DNA of 54,952 bases, from positions 1 through 54,952 of the forward strand of contig JAKSIB010000024.1 in the NCBI GenBank assembly GCA_024399065.1, written 5' to 3'. Position numbers and translations under genes: made by a program. The notes beneath the pieces were generated by a model. The model had not been told where the DNA came from and did no database searches. It was given only the letters and a program-made list of their open reading frames with translations. Of the stretch, positions 42,898-51,014 are shown one piece after another. Position 1 is the stretch's first letter. Each line of letters opens with the position of its first letter. The stretch comes from Fibrobacter sp. (GTDB lineage: Bacteria > Fibrobacterota > Fibrobacteria > Fibrobacterales > Fibrobacteraceae).

Positions 42898-44064
42898 TTA
42901 GCTCTTATTCACTTCGATTCCTAAGCGATTGACCTTGTAGTGCATTACTCTGGGGCTTAAATCAAGATCGCGACCGGCGGCGCTCATATTGCCTTTGTGA
43001 CGGCGCAGTGCTTCACTGATAATTTCTCGTTCGTAACTGTCGATAAGGGTGGACAGGGGGGAGGTTCCTTCGGGGAGAAGGGCTGTTCCGGAGGTGACAT
43101 CTGTTTGCAATGTTGGCGGCAAATCGTAGGCGTTGATGGCAACGTCTGTGGTCACGAGGCAGGCGTGCTCAATACAGTTTTCCAATTCACGGACGTTGCC
43201 TGGCCAGTGGTAGCTCAGAAGCATGTCGATGGCGGGGGAACTGAGGCGCAAGATTTTCTTGCCGTACTTCAGGTTCATCTTGGCGATGAAATAGTCGGCG
43301 AGTAACAAGATATCGGTCTTTCGCTGGGACAAGTCTGTCAGATGGATTTGAAATATGTTTAGACGGTAGTAAAGGTCTTCGCGGAAAAGACCCTGCTGCA
43401 TCATTTGTTCTAGGTTTCGGGCAGAACTTGCGATGAGGCGGACGTCTGCATTTTGCACGATGTTACTGCCTTGACGGCTGAATTTTCCGTCTTGGATAAA
43501 TTGCAGGAGCTTGAATTGTGCCGAGGGCGAAAGGTTTGCCACTTCGTCAAGGAACAAAGTTCCTCCGGCGGCTTGTTCTGCTTTGCCGAGGCGTCGGCTG
43601 GTGGCGCCTGTGAAGGCTCCGCGTTCGTATCCGAACAATTCACTTTCGAAAGTGTTGGCGCTGTTGATTACTGCACTGCCATTGCTGTCGCTTAAGGTGC
43701 TGCAGTTTAGCATCACGAAGGGCTTTTCCTTGCGGTCGGAAAGCTGATGGATGCTTCGGGCCACGTACTCCTTGCCAGTGCCTGCGTTGCCTCGTACAAG
43801 AACCAAGGCGATGGATGTGGCGATGTGTCGCACCTGGTCGCGAACCGCTCGCATTTCGCTGGTGTTGCCGATGAGTTCGCCGGGCTTGCCTTTCACCAGG
43901 TCGCGAATTTTGTCGCATTCCTCTTGGTGTGCGGAGCTTGCTTCTTGAAATTTTTCTGAAAGAATGGAATGGATTTTGTCTAGTTGGTGCTCACGCTTGC
44001 GTACCGAGCGCAATGTCTCGGCAATTTGTGCAAACGTGGAGCTTTCTAGTACGTCAAAATCCAT
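42898..44064 (-). CDS. Sigma-54 enhancer-binding protein with Fis-type HTH
   Basis: A 388-residue activator. Residues 1-65 form a short, probably coiled-coil N-terminus without receiver or GAF domain. The AAA+ domain has Walker A RGNAGTGKE near 91-99, ESELFGYERGAFTGA with the sigma-54 contact loop at 149-154, Walker B GGTLFLDE near 168, and WPGNVRELENCIEHA. An insert of about 11 residues (SDSNGSAVINSANTF) precedes ESELFGY. The C-terminus has a Fis-like helix-turn-helix (NMSAAGRDLDLSPRVMHYKV). AAGGA precedes the ATG. It is divergent from glnN, which hints at nitrogen control, but no sigma-54 promoter was found there. Confidence 0.87.
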   Translation of the reverse strand: MDFDVLESSTFAQIAETLRSVRKREHQLDKIHSILSEKFQEASSAHQEECDKIRDLVKGKPGELIGNTSEMRAVRDQVRHIATSIALVLVRGNAGTGKEYVARSIHQLSDRKEKPFVMLNCSTLSDSNGSAVINSANTFESELFGYERGAFTGATSRRLGKAEQAAGGTLFLDEVANLSPSAQFKLLQFIQDGKFSRQGSNIVQNADVRLIASSARNLEQMMQQGLFREDLYYRLNIFQIHLTDLSQRKTDILLLADYFIAKMNLKYGKKILRLSSPAIDMLLSYHWPGNVRELENCIEHACLVTTDVAINAYDLPPTLQTDVTSGTALLPEGTSPLSTLIDSYEREIISEALRRHKGNMSAAGRDLDLSPRVMHYKVNRLGIEVNKS

Positions 44065-44081
44065 TGTTCCTTGCTTGTGTC

Positions 44082-44103
44082 ATCCCGGCCACCGAGCCGG
44101 GAT
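44082..44103. repeat. REP-like palindrome, related copy
   Basis: ATCCCGG and CCGGGAT around eight bases, preceded by GTC and followed by CCCC. It is similar to the elements at 28279 and 34985 and placed just upstream of the enhancer-binding protein start. Confidence 0.55.
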
Positions 44104-44117
44104 CCCCTAAAAATATT

Positions 44118-44162
44118 GCTGCGCCGGGGCTAAATGTCTAGGAGTACTCACCCCGACGCAGC
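44118..44162. other. Long hairpin in the glnN upstream region
   Basis: GCTGCGCCGGGG (44118-44129) pairs with CCCCGACGCAGC (44151-44162) with a single mismatch, around a 21-base loop. No T run follows, so it is not a simple terminator. CTAGGAG occurs in the loop and again just after the stem. Confidence 0.5.
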
Positions 44163-44214
44163 CTGTTCTAGGAGAGAAATGTGTCCTAAATATACAAAAA
44201 ATTTTTAAAATGTT

Positions 44215-44261
44215 TTACTTTTTTGTAATAAAAACATCGTTCTTTACATTTTTGTAAAGAA
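44215..44261. promoter_or_regulatory. Two TTAC-N6-GTAA palindromes upstream of glnN
   Basis: TTAC-N6-GTAA occurs at 44215-44228 and 44244-44257, 29 bases apart. The second is the core of a longer inverted repeat, TTCTTTACA and TGTAAAGAA with a four-base centre (44240-44261). They lie 55-100 bases before the candidate glnN promoter box at 44312, as expected for binding sites of a regulator. Confidence 0.5.
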
Positions 44262-44311
44262 ATGCTGCGAAAAAAGCCTTTTTTTTTACTGACTTAGCCT
44301 CTTTTTCTTCC

Positions 44312-44322
44312 TAATTTGTGCC
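44312..44322 (+). promoter_or_regulatory. Candidate glnN promoter box TAATTTGTGCC
   Basis: This has the same consensus as the boxes at 2381, 18498 and 47908. It lies 30 bases before the glnN ATG, leaving room for the AAGGA ribosome-binding site. No sigma-54 -24/-12 element was seen. Confidence 0.4.
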
Positions 44323-44341
44323 TTACACAAGGAAAAATTTT

Positions 44342-46459
44342 ATGAGTTCTTATAGAAAGGATACCATCGCTGAGATTGCCAAGGCCCCTACCGCCCCGGC
44401 AATGCCTGCCGCTCCCGTTAACGTGGACTATTACGGCGAAGACGTGTTTAACGCCAATGCCATGAAGGTTTATCTGCCCAAGGATATTTGCAAGAAGTTA
44501 CTGGCCACCATCGAACAGGGCGCTCCCCTGGATCCGAACATCGCCGGCGAAGTGGCACACGCCATGAAGAAGTGGGCCATGGACCGTGGCGCCACTCATT
44601 TTACCCACTGGTTCCAGCCCCTCACTGGATCCACTGCTGAAAAGCACGACTCCTTCTTGGAACCGGAAGGCTGCAACGCCATCATGGTGTTTAGCGGCAA
44701 GAATTTGATCGTTGGTGAACCGGACGCATCCTCTTTCCCCAACGGCGGTATCCGTTCTACTTTTGAAGCCCGTGGCTATACTGCCTGGGATCCCACTAGC
44801 CCCGCTTTCATCAAGCGTCATGGTAATGGTGCGACCCTTTGCATTCCTACTGCATTTGCAAGCTACACCGGCGAAGCTCTAGACAAGAAGACTCCGCTGT
44901 TGCGTTCCCTGCAGGCTCTTTCCAAGTCTACCGAACGCTTGATGGCTTGCTTCAAGGCTGGCAAGAAAAAGACTACCGTTACTCTCGGCGCTGAACAGGA
45001 ATACTTCCTTATTGATAAGCGTTTCTACCTGCAGCGTCCGGATTTGTACCAAGCTGGTCGCACACTCTTCGGTGCAACTCCTGCAAAGCATCAGCAGATG
45101 GATGACCACTACTTCGGTTCCATTCCGTCCCGCATTCTGAACTTCATGAACGAAGTGGAAATGGAACTGTGGAAGCTTGGTATTCCCGCCAAGACTCGTC
45201 ACAACGAAGTGGCTCCTGCACAGTTTGAACTCGCACCCATGTTCGAAGAAGTGAACTTGGCTTGCGACCATAACATGCAGGTCATGGAAGTACTTCGCAA
45301 TGTTGCCGACAAGAATGGCTTGGTTTGCCTTCTCCACGAAAAGCCTTTCGCCGGCGTGAACGGTTCCGGTAAGCATAACAACTGGAGTGTTTCCTACGGC
45401 AATGCAAACTTGCTGAATCCGGGTACCAATCCTCACGAAAACGCAGTGTTCCTCACTACTCTCTGTGCAGTGATTTATGCTGTGGATTCTCATGCTGATT
45501 TGCTCCGCATGACTACTGCTGGCGCAGGCAACGATCATCGTCTGGGCGCAAACGAAGCTCCTCCGGCAATCGTTTCCATGTACCTGGGCGACCAGCTCAT
45601 GGATGTGATTGAACAGCTTGAACAGGGCGCTCCCAAGTCCAGCAAGCAGGCCGGTGCCATGAAGCTTGGCTCCGATAGTTTGCCGCCGCTGCCCCGCGAT
45701 GCGACGGACCGTAACCGCACCAGTACCTTCGCCTTTACTGGCAACAAGTTTGAATTCCGCGCACCGGGTTCCAGCCAGTCCTGCTCTGAACCTAACGTGG
45801 TTCTGAACACCATCGTGGCCGAAGCTTTCGACATGATTGCAGAACAACTGGAAAAACTTGACGACAAAAATTTCCATTCCGGTCTCCAGAAGGTTCTCCA
45901 GAAGATCGTGAAGGATCACAAGCGGGTCATTTTCAATGGCAACGGCTATACCGACGAATGGATCGCCGAAGCAGAACGCCGCGGCCTTCCCAACATCCGC
46001 ACTTCCCTGGAAGCACTGAAGGCTTTGAAGAACGAAGCCAACATCGCTCTCTTCGAAAAGTACGGCGTCATGAACCGCGTGGAAATGGAATCCCGTTACG
46101 AAGTGAATGTGGAAGACTACCACAAGCGCGTTCGCATCGAAGGTGAAATCTGCCGCGACATGGCCAAGAACATTATCTTGCCCAAGGTGGTGGAGGCTTA
46201 CTCCTGCGCCCTCAAGACAAATGAAATGGCTTTGAACCAGGGGTTCCCTGGTGTGGATGTCTATGTGAAGTCTCTGGGCGAAGGCTGCCGCGACTTGACC
46301 GCTGCTGTCTCTAAGATGGAAACTGCATTGGCCGGCGAACATCAGGACATTCTCGCTGCCATGGCAGAAACCCGCAAGATTGTAGACTCCCTCGAAAAGG
46401 TTGTTCCCGACGAAATGTGGCCTCTGCCCAAGTATAGAGAGATGATGTTCATTTATTAA
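44342..46459 (+). CDS. glnN: Glutamine synthetase type III, GlnN
   Basis: A 705-residue enzyme that makes glutamine from glutamate and ammonia with ATP. The size and motifs fit the type III family: FTHWFQPLTGSTAEKHDSF, GGIRSTFEARGYTAWDP, the active-site EQEYFLID near residue 218, EVAPAQFELAPMFEE, and KPFAGVNGSGKHNNWS. AAGGA precedes ATG 44342; an in-frame GTG at 44318 is rejected for that reason. GlnN is common in Bacteroidetes and Fibrobacter. The stop codon sits inside a palindrome. Codon use is strongly biased, as expected for a highly expressed gene. Confidence 0.95.
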   Translation: MSSYRKDTIAEIAKAPTAPAMPAAPVNVDYYGEDVFNANAMKVYLPKDICKKLLATIEQGAPLDPNIAGEVAHAMKKWAMDRGATHFTHWFQPLTGSTAEKHDSFLEPEGCNAIMVFSGKNLIVGEPDASSFPNGGIRSTFEARGYTAWDPTSPAFIKRHGNGATLCIPTAFASYTGEALDKKTPLLRSLQALSKSTERLMACFKAGKKKTTVTLGAEQEYFLIDKRFYLQRPDLYQAGRTLFGATPAKHQQMDDHYFGSIPSRILNFMNEVEMELWKLGIPAKTRHNEVAPAQFELAPMFEEVNLACDHNMQVMEVLRNVADKNGLVCLLHEKPFAGVNGSGKHNNWSVSYGNANLLNPGTNPHENAVFLTTLCAVIYAVDSHADLLRMTTAGAGNDHRLGANEAPPAIVSMYLGDQLMDVIEQLEQGAPKSSKQAGAMKLGSDSLPPLPRDATDRNRTSTFAFTGNKFEFRAPGSSQSCSEPNVVLNTIVAEAFDMIAEQLEKLDDKNFHSGLQKVLQKIVKDHKRVIFNGNGYTDEWIAEAERRGLPNIRTSLEALKALKNEANIALFEKYGVMNRVEMESRYEVNVEDYHKRVRIEGEICRDMAKNIILPKVVEAYSCALKTNEMALNQGFPGVDVYVKSLGEGCRDLTAAVSKMETALAGEHQDILAAMAETRKIVDSLEKVVPDEMWPLPKYREMMFIY

Positions 46460-46520
46460 TGAACATCATGGCCGCCCGTCGAAGGTGGGCGGCAAATGTC
46501 TCGTTCATTTATTAATGAAC
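46442..46520. repeat. Repeated palindrome spanning the glnN stop, with an intervening hairpin
   Basis: ATGATGTTCATT (46442-46453) and AATGAACATCAT (46458-46469) form a perfect twelve-base stem over the last codons and the stop codon of glnN. The core GTTCATT-TATT-AATGAAC is repeated exactly at 46503-46520. Between them GCCGCCC (46471-46477) and GGGCGGC (46487-46493) form another stem. The group looks like a composite RNA structure at the 3' end of the message. Confidence 0.75.
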
Positions 46521-46577
46521 ATTGTGACTCGTTGCGCATGTCGTTGCGAACCCCGAAAGGGTGATATAGAATTAAAG

Positions 46578-46614
46578 AATCCCCGACACTTACAACGAGT
46601 GCCGGGGATTTCTT
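46578..46614. terminator. Terminator between convergent glnN and sufS
   Basis: AATCCCCG-A-CACT pairs with AGTG-C-CGGGGATT around a seven-base loop, then TCTTTG. It serves glnN; being nearly symmetrical, it may also stop sufS transcripts. Confidence 0.78.
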
Positions 46615-46632
46615 TGTTAATGCCGTTGAACT

Positions 46633-47859
46633 TTATGCGAACAACCTTACGACGCGCTTGATGCCTGCGATGAAGCGATCGACATCACGTTCAAGAGTGT
46701 ACACGCCGAAGGAGAGGCGCAGGGTGGCGTCCACGCCGAACCTGTCCATGACAGGTTGAGCGCAGTGGTGGCCACTGCGCACAGCGACATTTTCTTCGTC
46801 AAGAATCATGGCGGCGTCGCTGACGGCGATTCCATCAAGCGTTACGCTGATGAGTGCTCCGCGATTCTTGGGGTTGCCGAGAACCTTAATCTGCGGGATG
46901 GTTGCCAGCTGCTCCAACGCATACGCGACAATCTTCTCTTCGTGTTCGCGGATGTTGTCCAGGCCAATTTCCTGCAACCATTCTACAGCCTTGCCCAGTC
47001 CAATAACTTCGGCAATGGCGGGGGTGCCGGCCTCGAAACGTTCGGGAACGTCAGCGTAAGTTGTTTTTTCAAAGGTGACGTTCTTGATCATTTCGCCACC
47101 GCCGTGCCAAGGAGGCATGGAATCCAGAACATCGTACTTTCCGTAAAGTACGCCGATACCGGTGGGGCCATACATCTTGTGGCCGCTGAATGCGATAAAG
47201 TCGCAGTCCAGCTTTTGCACGTCGATCTTCAAGTGTGAAGAACTCTGGGCGCAGTCAATGAGGACTTTTGCCTGAGGGGCCAGGCGGCGCACGGTCTTAA
47301 TAATGTCTTCGATGGGGTTAACGGTGCCTACGGCGTTGCTTACGTGGGTCACGGCCAACATCTTTACTTTTTCAGTGAGCAGCTCCGGCAACTTTTCCAA
47401 ATCCAAATCGCCGCTGTCCAAAACGGGAATGACCTTGATTTTTGCGCCCTTCATTTCGGCGACAATTTGCCAGCTTACGATGTTGGCGTGGTGTTCCAAT
47501 CCGCTAATCAGGACTTCGTCGCCCTCGTTGAAGAACTTGCGCCCGTAACTCCAGGCTACCAGATTGATGCTTTCGGTGGTGCCTCGGGTAAAGACGATTT
47601 CGCTTTCGGATTTTGCGTTGATGAACTTGGCCACGTTCTTGCGGGTTGCTTCGTATGCTTCGGTTGTTCGGGCGCTCAAACGGTACACGCCGCGCTTTAC
47701 GGAACTGTAATGTTCGCGGTAGAAGTCATCCATTACGTCAATGACGCAAGCGGGCTTCTGGGTGGTGGCCGTGCTGTCCAAAAAGGCGAGGGGCTTTGCC
47801 TCCTTGTCTCCGTTAACAAGCATGGGAAATTCGCTACGAATGTTTTCTGCATCAATCAT
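46633..47859 (-). CDS. sufS: Cysteine desulfurase SufS (group II)
   Basis: A 408-residue PLP enzyme that takes sulfur from cysteine for iron-sulfur clusters. Seen: EHHANIVSW, the PLP lysine in SGHKMYGPTGIGVLYG near residue 225, the RFEAGTPAI segment, and the persulfide cysteine in RSGHHCAQP near 362. The usual DNAATSQKP start motif reads DSTATTQKP. The length fits SufS (about 406). No other suf gene lies next to it in this window, so SufU or SufBCD must be elsewhere. Confidence 0.92.
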   Translation of the reverse strand: MIDAENIRSEFPMLVNGDKEAKPLAFLDSTATTQKPACVIDVMDDFYREHYSSVKRGVYRLSARTTEAYEATRKNVAKFINAKSESEIVFTRGTTESINLVAWSYGRKFFNEGDEVLISGLEHHANIVSWQIVAEMKGAKIKVIPVLDSGDLDLEKLPELLTEKVKMLAVTHVSNAVGTVNPIEDIIKTVRRLAPQAKVLIDCAQSSSHLKIDVQKLDCDFIAFSGHKMYGPTGIGVLYGKYDVLDSMPPWHGGGEMIKNVTFEKTTYADVPERFEAGTPAIAEVIGLGKAVEWLQEIGLDNIREHEEKIVAYALEQLATIPQIKVLGNPKNRGALISVTLDGIAVSDAAMILDEENVAVRSGHHCAQPVMDRFGVDATLRLSFGVYTLERDVDRFIAGIKRVVRLFA

Positions 47860-47907
47860 GGGTGCAAATGTAGGAAAATTTTACAGGTCTCGTCCGTCTC
47901 ATTTTTC

Positions 47908-47920
47908 TATATTTGGTGCC
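47908..47920 (+). promoter_or_regulatory. Candidate promoter box TATATTTGGTGCC
   Basis: TATATT followed by TGGTGCC, 37 bases before ATG 47945, in a T-rich context like the boxes at 2381, 18498 and 44312. Confidence 0.4.
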
Positions 47921-47944
47921 GAAAAAATTGGATAGGAAACAAAA

Positions 47945-49369
47945 ATGAAAAACTTTGCATACATTTCCGTACTGGTGGGATCTTTGGTGATGTCTGCGTT
48001 TGCCCAGGACGCTCTTCATGAAGCAATCGATGGTGGTGACATCGCTACAGCTCAGAAGATGGTCAAGAAGGGCGAAATCGAAGAAATATACTGCGGCAAG
48101 CTTTCCGCTAACGATGCAGTAAAGGTCTACGATAAAATTTTCAAGTCCATGCCCGATGAAAGTTTCGCCGCGTGTCCGAACCAGTTCTCCTACGGCTATG
48201 GCGAAAAGGTTTGCGGAAACGCAAAGGCAATGAACGCCTGTACCGAAGTTCTCTCCTACCTCTTGATGGAAGGTTCCGCAGGGAACGTCAATGCCATTGA
48301 CGCCTTGGATAAGGTGACGAAGGTTGCCTTGAAAACCAAGGCTTTTGCAAAGTCGGTTAAAGAACAAGTCGATACTACGACATGGGTTGCTTGCCCCAAG
48401 AAGGGTAAGGATCGTGCCGCCTGCATTGAGGAATGCAAGTCTCAGTCCGATTCCTTGGGTGATGAAGCCCATAGACTGACTTGCGATTCCAAGCCCGAAC
48501 ATTTTGTGGAAACAACAATTTCCGTTTCCAAGCCCTCTCCCCTTTACGAAAAGCTCCGCATAGGTCTTGCCGAAGGTTTCTGGAAGTCTCCCATGTCTGT
48601 TGCGGCAAAGTTTGCAACTCTGGCGGGCTCCTATGCAAAGGCGCTTGCCATCGAAGACTCTGCGATTGTGAACAACGATTACATCACCCGCTGGGCTGAT
48701 ACTCACAAGGCTGCTGGCACCGCCTTGCCTGGTGGCGTTCTGTTCCGCTTCTGCTCTGCATGGCAGCCTGCAGTAGATTCTATCCTGAAAGAAAAAGAAT
48801 TTGAAACCCGTTGCCCGGTCTTTGAATCCTTCGTTGATCCCCGCGATAACCAGAAGTACAAGGTCAAGGATATCAATGGCACCAAGTGGTTTGTCCAGAA
48901 CCTGAATTTTGCTATTGAAGAAAAGTCTCAGTGCTATGACCGTGAAGACGAAAACTGCAAACTTTATGGTCGTCTTTACAATCACGAAGCGGCTCTGGTT
49001 GCATGCCCCGAAGGTTCCCATATTTCCACCGACGAAGAATGGAAGGATTTGGAATCCTATGCTGGTGGTGCAAGCGAAGCTGCAGAAAAACTTCGTAGCA
49101 ACGGCAGTGATGACTATGCCTTTACGGTCTTGTTTGGCGGCTATGTCAACAAGAATGGAATTCCTGTGATTCTCGGTGAAGGTGCTTACTTCTGGACAGA
49201 AAGGGAAACCGCCGATGGCCGCGCCATTGCTCGTTCCATGTTCAGTACCGATCGTGATGTTTCCTCCATGCCGGTGGAAAAATCCTTCTCCATGTCTGTT
49301 CGCTGTGTTGTTGATGCTGTGGCCGGCGCTTCCGCCGAGGCCGCAGCAGAAACTCCTGCAGAAGAATAG
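47945..49369 (+). CDS. Exported FISUMP-domain (TIGR02145) protein
   Basis: A 474-residue exported protein (signal cleaved after Ala-Phe-Ala, about residue 21). The N-terminal part DALHEAIDGGDIATAQKMVKKG looks like an ankyrin-type repeat. The C-terminal 180 residues are a Fibrobacter succinogenes major paralogous domain: VDPRDNQKYKVKDINGTKWF, then VQNLNFA, CYDREDENCKLYGRLYNHEAA, CPEGSHISTDEEWKDLE and a closing FSMSVRCV. The domain's function is unknown; it is widespread on Fibrobacter surface proteins. AGGAAAC precedes the ATG. The final residues are Ala/Glu-rich. Confidence 0.82.
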   Translation: MKNFAYISVLVGSLVMSAFAQDALHEAIDGGDIATAQKMVKKGEIEEIYCGKLSANDAVKVYDKIFKSMPDESFAACPNQFSYGYGEKVCGNAKAMNACTEVLSYLLMEGSAGNVNAIDALDKVTKVALKTKAFAKSVKEQVDTTTWVACPKKGKDRAACIEECKSQSDSLGDEAHRLTCDSKPEHFVETTISVSKPSPLYEKLRIGLAEGFWKSPMSVAAKFATLAGSYAKALAIEDSAIVNNDYITRWADTHKAAGTALPGGVLFRFCSAWQPAVDSILKEKEFETRCPVFESFVDPRDNQKYKVKDINGTKWFVQNLNFAIEEKSQCYDREDENCKLYGRLYNHEAALVACPEGSHISTDEEWKDLESYAGGASEAAEKLRSNGSDDYAFTVLFGGYVNKNGIPVILGEGAYFWTERETADGRAIARSMFSTDRDVSSMPVEKSFSMSVRCVVDAVAGASAEAAAETPAEE

Positions 49370-49419
49370 TCTGTAGAATTTGTTTTGGGTTAGGTTAGGA
49401 CTGTTTTTGGGAAAACAAA

Positions 49420-50391
49420 ATGGAAGAGAACAAGAAAAATTATGCGCCGACTTGCAGTCGCGAAACTTGGATTGCAAGACAGGCTTTGATGAACAAGGTT
49501 CGTCAGTTTTTCGTTTCCAGAAATGTTCTGGAAGTGGAAACGCCGACCCTTTCCAATGCCGGTGGAACAGACCCGCAGCTGGACTACTTTGAAGTTGCTG
49601 GAGAAACTCCGCGATTCATGATGACCAGTCCGGAATTCCACATGAAGAGACTTCTGTCTGCTGGCTTTGGGGATATTTTTCAGATAGCCAAGTCCTTCCG
49701 TAAGGACGAATTCGGTAGCCATCATAATAATGAATTTAGCATGGTGGAATGGTACCGCGTTGGCATGCCGCAGGAACAGCTGATGGATGAGGTGGAAGCC
49801 TTGGTCAGCGAAATTCTTGGTAAGCCTATTAACGCTCGCAGGACCCGTTGGATTGACGCGTTCAAGAAGTACGCCAAGGTAAATCCTTTCTGCCATGACC
49901 TTACCAACTTTGTTGTAGCTTGCCAGGTTCACAATGTGCCTGTCCCGGAATCTCCGGAAATGATGAGTCGAGAGGACTGGTGGGACTACTTGATGGTCTT
50001 CATTATTGAGCCGGCCTTGGCAAGCAATGGTCCGGAATTCATTATGGATTACCCGCCTTCTCAGGCGGCTCTCGCACAAACATACAAGGATGATGAGGGC
50101 TACACTTGGGCTCGTCGCTTTGAATTGTTTGTGGATCAAGTTGAACTGTGTAACGGCTATACCGAATTGACGGATGCAGTGGAACAGCGTCGTCGTTTCG
50201 AGGCGGATCTGGAAATTCGTCGCAAGATGGGCAAGCCTCTGCCTCCTGTTGATGAAAATTTCCTTGAAGCCTTGGATGCTGGAATGCCCGCTTGTTCCGG
50301 TGTTGCTCTTGGCTTGGACCGTCTCTTTATGCTGGCTTTGGAAAAGCCGGAAATTGCAGACGTGATTCTGTTCCCTAGCCCCATAGCCTAG
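49420..50391 (+). CDS. epmA: EF-P beta-lysine ligase EpmA (PoxA/GenX, LysRS-like)
   Basis: A 323-residue class II lysyl-tRNA-synthetase-like protein without the anticodon domain, almost the same size as E. coli EpmA (325). Seen: motif 1 EVETPTLSNAGGTDPQLD, motif 2 FQIAKSFRKDEFGSHHNNEFSMVEWY, and motif 3 ACSGVALGLDRLFML. In E. coli it attaches beta-lysine to elongation factor P to relieve ribosome stalling at prolines. EpmB and EF-P are not in this window. It follows the FISUMP gene after 50 bases and is closed by a terminator. Confidence 0.92.
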   Translation: MEENKKNYAPTCSRETWIARQALMNKVRQFFVSRNVLEVETPTLSNAGGTDPQLDYFEVAGETPRFMMTSPEFHMKRLLSAGFGDIFQIAKSFRKDEFGSHHNNEFSMVEWYRVGMPQEQLMDEVEALVSEILGKPINARRTRWIDAFKKYAKVNPFCHDLTNFVVACQVHNVPVPESPEMMSREDWWDYLMVFIIEPALASNGPEFIMDYPPSQAALAQTYKDDEGYTWARRFELFVDQVELCNGYTELTDAVEQRRRFEADLEIRRKMGKPLPPVDENFLEALDAGMPACSGVALGLDRLFMLALEKPEIADVILFPSPIA

Positions 50392-50411
50392 TGGTCTAGT
50401 ACAAATAAATT

Positions 50412-50447
50412 AAAAAAGGCCGTTGCGACAGAGCAACGGTCTTTTTT
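50412..50447. terminator. Bidirectional terminator between epmA and the thioredoxin gene
   Basis: AAAAAAGGCCGTTGC and GCAACGGTCTTTTTT form a long stem with a short loop. It is flanked by A and T runs and so works in both directions; it overlaps the stop codon of the facing thioredoxin-like gene. Confidence 0.88.
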
Positions 50448-50961
50448 ATTTAAGCAATTTCTTGATGGAACCTCTCATGTCATCTTCTTCAAAGATGCCT
50501 GAGTGGATTTGAACTATGCTGTCTTGATCGTTTACTAAATAGGTTACGGGAAGAACGCCGGGGTTTCCAAGAATATTCATCAAATCGTAGTTCCAGTGAA
50601 CCACGGTCCATTGAAGTTTTTGCTTCTTTTTGAACTTGGCTGCGATTTTCACATTGTCGTCTTCACTGACCATAAGGACCTTGAAACCTTGACCGCTGAA
50701 TTCGTCGTGTAGTTTTTTCAACATGGGAATTTCTGCCATGCAGGCCGGACACCAGCTGGCACTCAAGGTAATGAGGGTAGCCTTCCCCTTTTCATCCTGG
50801 TAGGTGGTTTTCCCGCCGTCCACATTAATTGCGGTGAAGTTTTCTATATGGCCGGGCAGGACCGTGAAATGGCTGTCGGCAATCTTGCGATTCAGGTACA
50901 AATAGCCAAAAACGCCGATCAGGGCGGCAAGTACCAGAATTTTTATACGTGAAGAGGCCAT
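50446..50961 (-). CDS. TlpA/ResA-like membrane-anchored thioredoxin
   Basis: A 171-residue protein with an N-terminal membrane anchor (about residues 7-24) and a thioredoxin fold outside the membrane. The active-site pair is in SASWCPACMAEIPML (CPAC), and the cis-proline region is PGVLPVTYLV. Such proteins reduce or exchange disulfides in the envelope, for instance in cytochrome c maturation. It is divergent from pilT with 53 bases between start codons. The partner cannot be told from context. Confidence 0.83.
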   Translation of the reverse strand: MASSRIKILVLAALIGVFGYLYLNRKIADSHFTVLPGHIENFTAINVDGGKTTYQDEKGKATLITLSASWCPACMAEIPMLKKLHDEFSGQGFKVLMVSEDDNVKIAAKFKKKQKLQWTVVHWNYDLMNILGNPGVLPVTYLVNDQDSIVQIHSGIFEEDDMRGSIKKLLK

Positions 50962-51001
50962 ATCTAAGTTGAATTTATGAAATTTTCGCCCGTTTTAATG
51001 T

Positions 51002-51007
51002 TATATT
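51002..51007 (+). promoter_or_regulatory. Candidate -10 box before pilT
   Basis: TATATT ends seven bases before ATG 51015 and no Shine-Dalgarno sequence is present. The distance would place the first transcribed base at or next to the ATG. Confidence 0.4.
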
Positions 51008-51014
51008 CTTGGAT

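Noticed and set aside
44262-44341. Sigma-54 promoter for glnN
   Set aside because: No GG-N10-GC element at the right place was found; a TAATTTGTGCC box fits better.
44879-46342. 487-codon open frame opposite glnN
   Set aside because: Antisense shadow; composition (His, Val and Phe rich) and lack of a ribosome-binding site argue against it.
47852-49477. 541-codon minus-strand open frame across the FISUMP gene
   Set aside because: It overlaps the FISUMP gene completely and the start of sufS, and has no recognisable domain.
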